Positions 18,801 to 27,685 of a stretch of DNA of 64,000 nucleotides are shown here, piece by piece. The translations under genes and the position numbers were made by a program. Below the pieces are notes generated by a model. The model ran no database searches, was not told the origin of the DNA, and was given only the letters and a program-made list of their open reading frames with translations. The stretch is from Rebecca billardiae RCC1528. Lineage: Eukaryota > Haptophyta. How positions within the stretch are numbered: position 1 is the stretch's first letter; each line of letters begins with the position of its first letter. The stretch lies in NCBI GenBank assembly GCA_965240325.2, contig OZ251232.1, positions 372,001 through 436,000 on the forward strand. Direction: 5' to 3'.

Positions 18801-19097
18801 GAGCACGCGCGCCTCACGCCGCCACTCGCGCCACGTGGTGCGGAAGGCGAGCGCAGAGACGCGCGCGGCGAGGCGGGTCGCGCGGACGCGTGGCAGGCTG
18901 TACGCCGCGAGCGCCCAGAGCCCGTGCCTCAGCTCGCGCCGACGTGCGAGCCACGCGCGCGCGGCAGTCTGCAGCAGCAGAACCGCCTCGGCCTCGCGCA
19001 CGCGCAGTGAGACCTGCACGGCCGTCGGGCCGGTCATCGAGCGGAGCCGGTCGAACCACGTGGCCGCTGCGGCACTGGGCGTGACCGTGGAGAGCAT
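15834..19097 (-). CDS. IQ-motif (calmodulin-binding) protein
   Basis: 1087 residues from the ATG at 19097-19095. Several IQ-type motifs are visible: LLLQTAARAWLARRREL near residue 45, LSIQRAALRIVRRRW near 650, VRVQARWRGCDARRSW near 710, and a tandem pair VQHTWRARAARRQRAARRIQ near 750. These bind calmodulin or myosin-type light chains. They sit between long Ala/Pro/Gly low-complexity stretches, with basic Trp-rich helices (WREWRREARVLAESRSL, VRAAWCVWAEQADALRALRE) near the N terminus. No motor, kinase or other catalytic domain was seen. The opposite strand has a 1205-codon open frame over the same span, which I reject because it shows only low-complexity sequence. The gene lies head to head with the TauE/SafE gene 567 bases away. 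Function beyond calmodulin binding is unknown, and introns cannot be excluded. Confidence 0.65.
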   Translation of the reverse strand: MLSTVTPSAAAATWFDRLRSMTGPTAVQVSLRVREAEAVLLLQTAARAWLARRRELRHGLWALAAYSLPRVRATRLAARVSALAFRTTWREWRREARVLAESRSLARTFASAQAHAPAVAPAKKRRTTSTSFFARFRGLTGEHRPPSSSPAEAHPMDAADAQHAAAARIGRAFRRGRLPLRARVRAAWCVWAEQADALRALRERSQASRARAVWAAWAAEAAAQAEAARGVASRAPTALHLGGRAATGPLPGVPTAGSKALVLATSSTASSHTTDDAAAAPAGLPAAAPAAAATGAAGGGDGGGGGTPVAAAASGGTAGTPAGSSAAGAAGAAALSSTLPADAAAGAAAAPAAGAGTGAPSGARALNSPRSAGVQRARTWGPKPATSRGMTRRRLQPWVWFARSSQPGGSGSQTARRAVAPAGVSPPRRPPPPPPPPLPRSRAAPTAACGTPRGTSSSSASSRAGPGGPAGGGSAAAAAAAAAAAAAAAFSQTDGGGASGGAAAADGGSAPDGAPAAEAAAAHAPKLPPPPVAPPSGHATPSVPTPPASEPASGRRAPRLRRSFGAPSARAPPSAAPSARGGGGGGGAAAAAAATGAPDAAAAAAAASAPVAAPALAAAGGVPPPAGVLIVSARDAAALSIQRAALRIVRRRWQLRLFARRWRLGAAARADGRARHAALTLAADRIWLYRWAREAELHVASVRVQARWRGCDARRSWPVARLSALRRARGARRVQHTWRARAARRQRAARRIQAALGARATRRLARARAAMDSLDRAAELSFGLFEDAAAAIDAAPQGGGPSALSAASAWDREEELLELSEYEAFWEAHSAYREAAVACEEAAARLARVLHRPPPPPRDAAAAAAHQLRTQGMALLTLPHPRGARGGAPAPDAPRAGRAAEALPAAGARALGAAAGAAAGAHQPMRKLGFFHKLHVPFSPPAPRRPPAKAGPGGARRAGADAGSGAAAATSGGAALSAPIVGASAASGGGGAPAPTAAAAAPGGGASSGAAAAAAAAAAGAAGGAPSAAGGGGGGLPVSGAALVGAAAADRNPSPSIFARRRAVQRSAGRRNSPVTQRAPPAPQPVR

Positions 19098-19663
19098 GCC
19101 GCTCCCCACCCGGGCAAGCGCGTCTCGTGCGCTCCCCCCCCGCCGGCGGCCGAATTAACGAACGCCGTGGGGCCGGGGGGCTGAATCAGCGCCCCTTCTG
19201 TTGGGCGGCCGGCCTGCCCAGCGAAGCTCCGGCTTACTTACTGGTACCAAATGATGCAGCTGTCATTGGCAAGCTTTTTCCCTAGCACGGCGGTAGCGGG
19301 GGTAGGTCTGTCCGCTCACTGGACCAATCAGCGAGGACAACGGCCAAGGAAGCTATCCGAACGCGACGGTTCTCGTCAATAGGTTAATGTTCATCATTAG
19401 TCATCACGCCGAACCGCTCCAGCGTCGCCGCACCCGCGCTCCACCGCATCTCGAGCAATCTTCACCCTGTGTCTCCGGACCAAGGCCAGCGTCCGGGAGA
19501 AAAAACAGCGCTTTGCGTTGGCGCGCTTTTCTCGGCCGGCCGGCGGCGCGGGCGGTGGAGGTCGTAGGCGCCGTTGCGCCGCCGTCTCTCGGCCGGGGCC
19601 GCGAGCGGTCGCGGTGGCGCTGGTGCCGGGCAGCAGCCTTGGCTGTGAGAGAGGACTTGCGCC
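19098..19663. promoter_or_regulatory. Divergent promoter region, IQ protein / TauE-SafE transporter
   Basis: 566 bases between two divergent ATG codons. It includes a moderately AT-rich part around 19230-19400, then a GC-rich leader before the + strand ATG. No defined element is identified. Confidence 0.35.
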
Positions 19664-20683
19664 ATGTCCACGGCTGTGGGCCCGGTCGGCGGCCTCGCGC
19701 TCTTCGCGTCGATCATGGCGCCGGCGAGCTTCTTCCTCGGGTTTGCGGTTGCAACCGCGGGGTTTACGTGCTGGAACCTCGTGATGCCGCTGCTGTTCAA
19801 CTGGCTTGGCTTCGAGCTGTTCGACGCGCTCTTCCTGTCCGTCGCGATGGACACCGTCAGCTCCCTCGTCCTCGTCCTCGTCTACCTCGAGCACGGCAAG
19901 GTGGACAAGCAGTTCGTCCTGTACTTTGGCGGCATCGCCGCGACGACTGCAGCCGTCTCCTCGCGAATGAGCGATTCGTTCCTGAAAGCGCACACGTCGG
20001 TGCTGCGCGGCTCAGTGGGCTGCGTGCCCCTCTTCTTTGGGGTCATCTTCCTCATGCGCGCTGTGCGCGAGCGGCGCAAACAGCTCGCGTTCGTGGGCAC
20101 CGCCTCACAACAGCCCTCGAGAGACTCACTCAGCCCACGCGACAGCGAGAACGCCAAGGCGCTGGTCGCGCGCGTCGCGTCCAACTCGTCCACCTCAGGA
20201 TTTGTGGGAGATCGCATGTTCTCGGAGATCCTCCACGGACCCGGCGCCAAGGCCAACCCGGCCACACCGCGCAGCGTGAAAGTGACGTTGACCGCAGTGC
20301 TGCTCGGCGTGCTTGGTACGGTGTGCGGCATCGTCGGCTCGGGCGGGGGCGTCATGTACGTATCAGTCATCATGTTCATCTGGTCCGTCGACGACCTGCC
20401 GCTGGCAACTGGCACGGGGGTCGCCCTGATGTGCTTCCAATGCGCCGCTCTGCTCGCCGACTTTGTGGACAAGCCGCGCGTGCTCCGGCACGAGATGGTG
20501 CAGTACTGCGCAATCGTGCTGCCGTGCTGCATGGCGGGTGCGGTCGCCGCGTCGCAGGCACTGCTGTGCATGTCGAAATCTGCCGTCAACCTGACCGTCG
20601 CTTTCGTCTCGTTTGCGCTCGGCGCAGTCATCACGCTCACCTCGCTGAGCAGTGCACCGGCCGGCACACCAGCCGCGCTCTGA
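19664..20683 (+). CDS. TauE/SafE family (TSUP) membrane transporter
   Basis: 339 residues from the ATG at 19664 (context GCGCCATGT). TSUP-family proteins export sulfite, sulfoacetate or related organic anions. The protein has two membrane halves. The first half has helices near residues 10-55 (ending GFTCWNLVMPLLFNWLGFEL), 60-75, 85-100 and 115-130. A cytosolic Ser/Arg-rich loop follows (~135-205). The second half begins VLLGVLGTVCGIVGSGGGVM, repeats the Gly-rich re-entrant signature of the family, and continues with LATGTGVALMCFQC and three more helices. Two-fold pseudo-symmetry and length fit the family. The substrate cannot be read from sequence. No introns are needed. Confidence 0.8.
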   Translation: MSTAVGPVGGLALFASIMAPASFFLGFAVATAGFTCWNLVMPLLFNWLGFELFDALFLSVAMDTVSSLVLVLVYLEHGKVDKQFVLYFGGIAATTAAVSSRMSDSFLKAHTSVLRGSVGCVPLFFGVIFLMRAVRERRKQLAFVGTASQQPSRDSLSPRDSENAKALVARVASNSSTSGFVGDRMFSEILHGPGAKANPATPRSVKVTLTAVLLGVLGTVCGIVGSGGGVMYVSVIMFIWSVDDLPLATGTGVALMCFQCAALLADFVDKPRVLRHEMVQYCAIVLPCCMAGAVAASQALLCMSKSAVNLTVAFVSFALGAVITLTSLSSAPAGTPAAL

Positions 20684-22814
20684 GTGAGCCTGCCGCCACG
20701 GTCCGGTGGTCTATAGTGGTCACTTTACTCTAGCTGCACGACCGTTGGTCTGATCAGACATAGTTCGACCGTACGGAGTCTGCTGGCCTCAGGCGGCGGT
20801 GAGCACTAGCATATATATTCGTCCAATTTTTCTAAACTGCCAACGCGTCTGACGCAGACGGTGACGGCACGGACGGGTGCTGAGACGACGAGAGTTGATT
20901 CAGGTCGATCATCTCCCATCTGCACGGCCACTGCGCCGACCGGCATCACCCTGCTTCAACTGCGGTGATTATTCCGGGCTTATGCGCCGCGCGCTAAATA
21001 CTATATATGTATATATATATAATATTATTACTGAATACTACTGTGCGAACGTTCGGATTCATCTCCGATCCGCTATACAGTAGTTCACCGCTTCGCTCAT
21101 CAAAGTCATTACCGCCCCGCTGCCGTGCCATCAGGAAGCTCTAGGTGACTGGCCCTTCGCGCGGCCTCGCTCGGGCGGCGGTTGGCGATTGAGCGAGGTG
21201 TCAGGTGGCGGCGGCGGCGGCGTACAGCTGATGAGTCCGGGAGCGCCCGCCCCAGCGCGCGCCACCCGCCGAAAAGCTGCATCGCAGTCCGTCGCCGCTA
21301 CAGTAACTTATTTGTTTTAACGTGCGTAAGGCTCACGGTGGCAGGTTGCAGCGCCATCTGCTTCATCGCACGCTCTCCGTAACAAGCTAGTGACGTTCAG
21401 ATTTATTTATTGGGCGCGGCGGATGGCCGATCCCGCGACGAGGCGGTCTCGGAATCAGGGACCCGGGGCCGGGGTTGGTGTGATTAAGGTGACGCCGCGG
21501 AATTATTAACACTATATGTGGCGTTATTGGCACAATAACTGAGTGTCTAAGAGCGACACCAAGATCCGGCTCGCTTGGCATCATCAACCAGCTGTCCGGC
21601 CGGGGCGCCAGCCGCCCAGCGCGCGCAGTCCTGGTCGGACCCTTTTCGGCAGCCAATCCGGTCGGCACCGGGCACCGCCTGCAGGACTTGCTCGGCGATT
21701 CCTGTTCCATCCGAGGCGACTCTTTTGGCCTCGGCACGGCTCGGCCCAAGGTACGGGGGCGCCATGACACAAGGCGCCGAGCTGAGCAGGGGGCCCACGA
21801 CACCGCACGCTACACTCTCCTCCGACCACTCTTGTGAGCTCGGCACACAGGAGGTGTATACGCTGCTTTGGTAGTCCCCTCTGCTCGGTGAGGTTGCTGC
21901 TGTCAGCGCCTCCGCCCTGCAGCGCCGCACCGCAGCCGCGTCGTCGCTCGTCCGGCATCACATTCTCGTCCAGCAGCTCACGTGCTGCCGCGTCAGCTCC
22001 GCGGCGGCGGTTCATTCACTGTTTGCCCACCCTCCCACCCTCTGTCTGGGAGAACGGTGCTGAGCAACTCGTGCTGTCTGGTCAGCCAGATCGGCCGTCG
22101 ACCTCCGTGACTGACGGACCTCACGGGCGCCCTCTCGACCACGGGCAGCTGCGCCTCCGCACTGCCCGCGCCCGTCGTTCGTTGGTAAAATCCCGACCTA
22201 TGTAACATGCTGATGATCGTGTCCCAATCATGATCATCGTGGACTGTCCTAACTGACCTAAGACGCAGTTCATAACGCCACGACCATCCAGCTCTCGGTC
22301 GTGCTCGACGCTTCGCCAGCGAGCAGGGCATGGCGAAGTGGTTACTATATATATATATATATATATTTAACGACGTGGCAGCATCCGACAAGCGTCAGGC
22401 TCAGAGTGCAACAGACACATAGAATGCGTCCGCGCCTTCCGTCCAGGTCAGACAGTGCGCCACCCGCAGCCCTGCCCCCCTACGGGAGCGGGGCCGGGAT
22501 ATGCAGCACCGCCTCGGCCTGGGGCACGCGGCGGCGACGGCAGATGCCGCCGCGGCCGAGCGCCTTCCGGAGCACTTGGATGAGGGTGAGGTCGTAGTCG
22601 ATGTCGCCGCCCGCCGACCTAGCGGCGAGCAGCTCCGGCAAGCGGCAGCCGCGGCTGTCGCCCCCGTGCGCCCGCGTGGGCGCCTGGATGAGGATGAGGT
22701 CGTAGTACGCGTCGCCGCGCGCCGGCCAAGCGGCGCGCACGGCTGCAGAAGAGGGGCTAATGGAGAGTGAGTATATATATATACACTATACTGCTATACC
22801 ATCGCGTACTACCG

Positions 22815-22905
22815 TAGTCAGTAATTATAAGGACCGCGTTCCGCGGTCCTCTTCCGTCAGAACCAACGTAGTTGGGGGCCCGCGGTGCCACCCGCTCCGT
22901 CACCG
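22815..22905 (-). repeat. Dispersed repeat family B, copy 1 (minus orientation)
   Basis: Read on the minus strand it gives GGAGCGGGT, ACCGCGGGCCCC, CGTTGGTTCT and the palindrome GGACCGCGGAACGCGGTCC in that order; the same string of blocks occurs on the plus strand at 49437-49520. Confidence 0.6.
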
Positions 22906-24239
22906 CCACGGCACGGCGTCGCCCGTCGCATATGCCACCTCGCTGCATCAGTCGCGCGGACTCGGCCACTCGCCGCTGGCCGCGCAGATCTGAGCCTGTG
23001 GCTTTCGTGTCAGGCAGTCAGGCATCCGTCGTGCCCATCAGCGCCCGAGAGCTGGCTCTCAGTCACTGAGTGAGTGAGAGCCGCCGCTCACGGTCAGCGC
23101 GCGGTCCGAGCTCGCGCGCCAAACGCCCGCCCATGCGCCAGTCAAGCCGTCGAGACTCGAGACAGCTCGGATGCGGCGGACGAGAGCAAAATTCATCACA
23201 GCTCGGCCATGGACGGCGCGAGCGAGGGCTTGGGCGAGCGAGATGGCCGTGGTGGCTGCTCCACATCCCGACAAAACGTCCAAGACTACCCGCTCGCACC
23301 ACGCCAACTGGATCAGGCGAAGGCTCCGCACTGCAGATCAGGCTCGGCGCCAGACGGCTGAGCCGGAACGTCCTCGCGAGGCCCCGCGCTTCAACACGCC
23401 GAGAATTCAGCTGCGCGGCGTGCGGCGTGGCGCGCGCGGGCGCGCGCATGGTCAGCTGGAAACACAGCGAGAAACTCGCCTCGCCCCCACGCGCCACGCG
23501 CATTCGCACCCATAATATCACACGCGAGGAGCATCGTCCGATGAGCACCGGTGAGTCAGCTCACGGCTGCGCAGTCAATAAACGATGAACCCGAGGGACA
23601 CCCGATGCTGCGGTCGCCTGCGGAGTAGGCCTGGATTCACGCGTTAGGACTGCCCCGCGGTCTCCTCCTCGTACCGTCGCCGACCGCTCTCCGCGCGCGG
23701 GCGTTGACATCGATTCGTCGGCCCCGCCGGTCGTGCTCGGTTGGAAACCGCACTGACTGGGCCGAAGAGGGATCGGCAGGGCGGGGCGCGCGGGGTGAGC
23801 GGGGCACGAAAGCGACGCCGATGACCGTCGGGACCCGCCGCAGCCGCGCGCACCTGCGCTGAGTCCGTCGGATTGAACGCCTCGTGCGCCAGCGCCGCCG
23901 GCGCGAGGCAGCCCCTCGGCAGTTGCTGAGTGAGCCCTTCTCAGCGGGCTCAACCCTACCGACCCGGACAGGCGACGGGCGGCCGGTAGGTTTTGAGCTC
24001 AGCGACTATATGAAATGAGCTGGCAACGCGAATAGCTGCGGGTATTTTTCAGTGTCTCGCACCATTGGAGTTGGTGAGAGTCGTTATTGCGGTGGCGAGG
24101 CCATAAGACGGTCACACATAAACGAGAGTCTACCCACAATTACCCTGTCTCGCACACTTGGGCGTGGGTTTCGTTGATTCCTCTGAATATGAACTTGTCG
24201 CGGGCGCGTCCATTTCTCGGTGATGCGTGTTAGAGAGGG

Positions 24240-24400
24240 TCTCAAAATTCGAAACTCGGTCTCCTCCAGCCATGAAAATCGTCCCCCGTCCCTTTTTTCT
24301 TGATCAAAGATCTTTTTGAAACGTGGTTAGGGCCCACGGAGCGGGCTCCACGCTGCGCGCTCCGCCCTGCACCGCGGGCCATAACCGCGCGCAGACGGTC
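24240..24400 (-). repeat. Dispersed repeat family C, copy 1 (minus orientation)
   Basis: On the minus strand the order is GGCCCGCGGTGCAGGGCGGA, GTGGAGCCC, TCAAAAAGATCTTTGATCA and GGGACGGGGGACGATTTT. The plus-strand region 47310-47440 has the same order with small insertions. Confidence 0.7.
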
Positions 24401-24506
24401 TACGGCTAATATCATCAGCAATATATATATATATTTACTCGTCGTATTAATAATATATACTGCTTATTAATACGACGACTGATATTAGCATAAGCAGCAT
24501 CATGTA

Positions 24507-25991
24507 TCAAGAATGAATGTGGGACCCTGTCAGTGTCCTGCGCATCTCCGGAGATAGGTGCGCCACCGGCGCGCCGTGCGATTTGCGAGATTTCATGATG
24601 TCGCCGACGCTCGCGGCTCGTGCGATGGCCGCACCCATGTGCGAGAACTTCTTCGCGCCCTTCATGTGCAACATGTTGAGCTCCATCGTGATGGCCTTCG
24701 CCGGGGCTGTAGATGGTGAAGGGTCCGGTGAGGCATGGCCAAACAAGCCCCCCTTGCCCTTGCCCTTCGCGAGCGAGGGGGCGCCATCCGCTTCCTCCGC
24801 GTGGACTGCGGCGTTGAGCGCGTCTATGAGCTCGTTGCCCTGCTTGCGAGCGTGCGTAGGCCCCTCGAGCTGAGCGACGCACTCCTCGGTGAGTGCGCGC
24901 AGCATGTATGATTCAGGGAAGTCGGCCGGATCGAAGCCGAAGGGGTTGGCGAGGAGGGAGTTCAGGTTGAAGCAGCCCTGGTACACGATGGCGAAGGTGG
25001 CGAGGAGCAGCAGGCTCGCCGCGGTGCCGGTCCACGTGCCCTCGATGGACTCACTCGTCGCGCGCGTGAGCGCGATCGACATGCCCGCCTGGATCGTCAT
25101 GGCCAGGACGGCCAACTTGATCAGCAACGTCATGAACGCGACGTATGGGAACGGCAGCTGCGCGTCCAGTTTCGCGCGCGCAGCCGACAGCACGCTGCGC
25201 GCCTCTGCGCACCCGTACGTGGCAATCTCGTAGTGGATGTCAGGCTCGGTGAGGGGACGAGAGCGCTGGTACGCGTCGAAGAGAGTCAAGATCCAAGAGA
25301 CCATCGTCTGTGCGCGCTGCGGCATGTACGAGAGCACGTCGACCTCCTCGGGCGTGAGCACCTTGGACAAGACGAGGTCGTCCAGGTCTTTATCCGCGCG
25401 CGCCTCCTTGAAGAGCAGCACGTGCGATGCGATCACGTAGCGCAGCACGCGCCGCCGCAGCGCAACAAAGTGCGGCGCCTCGCCCTGGAACAGCTGGCCG
25501 CCACTCATGCAGATCGAGCCAAACGCCTGGTGCAGCCCGCCGACCACGTCGAATCGCAGTGACGTGTAGCGGCTGATGGACTCCTGGATGAAGAAGCCCA
25601 GGAAGAACGCCCCGATCGCCTGCAGGGCGACGAAGATGACCTGCAACCGGTCCGCGACCGTCTCCAACCGAGTGACCGCGTCCGGGTCCACCATGCCGAG
25701 CTCGAGCAAGAAGCCAAGCAGCGTCGCGACGCAAACGAGGGCAAAGGTTTGCGCCCACAGGAAGGGATCCTCGAAGACCGTGCCGCGAACGATGCCGATG
25801 AAGCCCATCCGATGCAGCTTGCTCACATCGTACTTCATGATGTGGCCGGACTGGCTGTACGTGACCATTTGCTTGGACTCGCCGCCGCATACGCCGCGCG
25901 TCTCGTCCCAGCAGGTCTGGTGCGAGTCGCCATGGTGCAGCGCGATCTGATCGATGTCGACGATCGATTGCACGAGATCTTCCTTGCCCAT
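24507..25991 (-). CDS. Bestrophin-like anion channel
   Basis: About 494 residues from MGKEDL (ATG at 25991-25989). The frame continues upstream to another ATG at 26237 through a proline run made by an 18-G tract; I prefer the inner start because the extra 82 residues look like a leader rather than protein. Bestrophins are pentameric chloride/bicarbonate channels; in algae they supply bicarbonate to plastids or thylakoids. Hydrophobic helices lie near residues 80-105, 120-145 (GAFFLGFFIQESISRY), 300-325 and 335-360. The last ends in GCFNLNSLLANPFGFDPADF, which matches the conserved bestrophin block with NPFG and an acidic run. RRRVLRYVIASHVLLFKEA resembles the family's cytosolic helix. The C-terminal ~110 residues are polar. 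Family call is fairly sure; the transported ion and location are inferred. Confidence 0.65.
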   Translation of the reverse strand: MGKEDLVQSIVDIDQIALHHGDSHQTCWDETRGVCGGESKQMVTYSQSGHIMKYDVSKLHRMGFIGIVRGTVFEDPFLWAQTFALVCVATLLGFLLELGMVDPDAVTRLETVADRLQVIFVALQAIGAFFLGFFIQESISRYTSLRFDVVGGLHQAFGSICMSGGQLFQGEAPHFVALRRRVLRYVIASHVLLFKEARADKDLDDLVLSKVLTPEEVDVLSYMPQRAQTMVSWILTLFDAYQRSRPLTEPDIHYEIATYGCAEARSVLSAARAKLDAQLPFPYVAFMTLLIKLAVLAMTIQAGMSIALTRATSESIEGTWTGTAASLLLLATFAIVYQGCFNLNSLLANPFGFDPADFPESYMLRALTEECVAQLEGPTHARKQGNELIDALNAAVHAEEADGAPSLAKGKGKGGLFGHASPDPSPSTAPAKAITMELNMLHMKGAKKFSHMGAAIARAASVGDIMKSRKSHGAPVAHLSPEMRRTLTGSHIHS

Positions 25992-27685
25992 CGCGAAGAC
26001 GCAGGCTGCCCCGTCGAGCAGCGTTCCGGGCGGCCGGCGGAGGGGGGGGGGGGGGGGGGTTGGCCACTCTAATGCCACGCTGCCGGGAATCTTATGCCGC
26101 CCCGGCCGGTCTTGCGGGATAGATCCCGATTCTCCCGGGTCCGGTTGAGCACGCATATCAACCGGAGTCCAGGGGCGTTCCCCGCATCGGTCATGCGCCA
26201 ATTGAACCGTCTTCCTCTTGGAACGGGCTTCCTCCATTTGAAGCGGGTACACTGAATACGGTCATACTGTACGGAAAAAGGCAAAGACCCGTTAGACCGC
26301 CTCTCACGGCCGATGGCGGCCCCCACGTGCGCGAGGAACGCGATTCCTGCACTCCTCGGTGACCGGTGAGTGCAGGAATCCAGTTGCGGCGCTCGTCCGC
26401 CTCGTCGTTGTCGCACACGAGGTACATCCAACACCATGGGTCGTATCCCAAAACTCTCCGCGCGCTCTGTGCGCCCGCGCGGCGAGCGCTTGCAGGCTTG
26501 TTCTCATCATCTTGGCCAAGACTGCAGCCTGCCAGATGCGCCAGGAGACTTGTGCACGCCTTTCCGCGCGTCATGGGTGCGCATGGCACGTACCTTGTCA
26601 TATTATACGCCGAGGAGGCCTGAGCATTCGGCCTACCAACCTTCCGCGATCACGCTCAAATGCAGGCGGCAAGCTGCATGCAAGCGCACGCCGAACGGAA
26701 GCACCTCAAGCTCGACAAGGTAGTGGTGGCGGAGCGTTTAGAGCTGGTGGCGATTGCAGTCCATCTGGCTGTGAACTGGTCGCTAACTGACACGGGCGCG
26801 ACGCAGCAGCCAAGGCAGAGTGCTTGCAGCTTGCAGAGGGCCTGCAGCTGCGGCGGTTTGCCGCCGCTCGCCGGCTGCATCGTACACACTGCCTTGCACC
26901 CCGAGTGACCCCTGTGTCAAGGCGAAGCACCACGGCAAGACGAAGCAGCATGTCTGACAACATCATTCGCCACAGCGCAGCGCCTCAACACGAGAATGCG
27001 CGAATGACGTGCCATCACTACTCCGGACTAGCTCCGGCGCCCGCACCAGCGGGCAAGCCGCCATTGTACCGCGTTTTGGGCTTTTGGCGAATGATTGTCG
27101 CCTTATTTAGGGCTTGGGCTCTCGTAGAAATAAAACAGGCCGGGGGCGCTGGGCCAGATTCGGACCGGTCACCGGGGTCCCACTGTCCTTTCCGTCGCAC
27201 CGCCCTCGCTGGCTCGCACAGCGCGGGGTGCTCGACCGTTACGGGACATTAGTGATGCACCTGATCTTCAGTCCCACACCTAAGTTACAGCAGCCAGAGG
27301 CTAGAGCGTGGCCCGGCGGACCAGCCAAGCTGGGCACCGCCGCGCCCGCGGACGGCGGCCGCCGGCCGCGGGTCGGGAAGCGGCGTTTGGCTTAGGTGTC
27401 CCGCCGGCAGCAGTGCCGGCAAGACGCCCAGCGCTGGCCCGGGCCGCCAGCCCCGGGCGGCGGGCGCGGCTCATTCGGCCCAACGGCGGCCCCGGGTCGC
27501 TCGGCCTGAAACTCCGAGGCGGCTCGGGGCGAGCGCGGTGTTCGAGTTGCCGGCGCAACGCATCCGAGTGCCCGCGGGCCCGGCCAGCGGCAGCCCGGAC
27601 TGCGCTGAAGCGCGTCCGCGAACTGGCGGATGCACAGCTTTCGCCCGCATCCCCGCCGACCACGCCGCCGCCCACCCCGGGGCGT
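25992..27685. other. Intergenic region including an 18-G homopolymer
   Basis: Holds the upstream region of the bestrophin-like gene, an uninterrupted run of 18 G (26042-26059), and about 1.3 kb with no supported gene. The 3' flank of the carotenoid oxygenase gene lies at 27300-27685. Short open frames on both strands have no recognisable content. Confidence 0.5.

Larger units (their letters stand above)
20684..24506. other. Long intergenic spacer with dispersed repeats and microsatellites
   Basis: About 3.8 kb without a convincing gene. It contains TA runs near 21001-21025, 22346-22366 and 24420-24435, and two dispersed repeats annotated separately. A GC-rich island at 22460-22750 has a short internally duplicated minus frame (GDAYYDLILIQ and GDIDYDLTLIQ, 105 bases apart) of unknown meaning. 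The other open frames lack domain or start support. Confidence 0.5.

Noticed and set aside
15541-19158. A 1205-codon plus-strand open frame opposite the IQ-motif gene
   Set aside because: It shows only Ala/Pro/Ser low complexity; the minus strand has IQ motifs and a sensible start. High GC makes antisense frames open.
22460-22750. Short duplicated frame (DAYYDLILIQ / DIDYDLTLIQ)
   Set aside because: Too short, no ATG support and no family; possibly a decayed fragment, noted only within the spacer.
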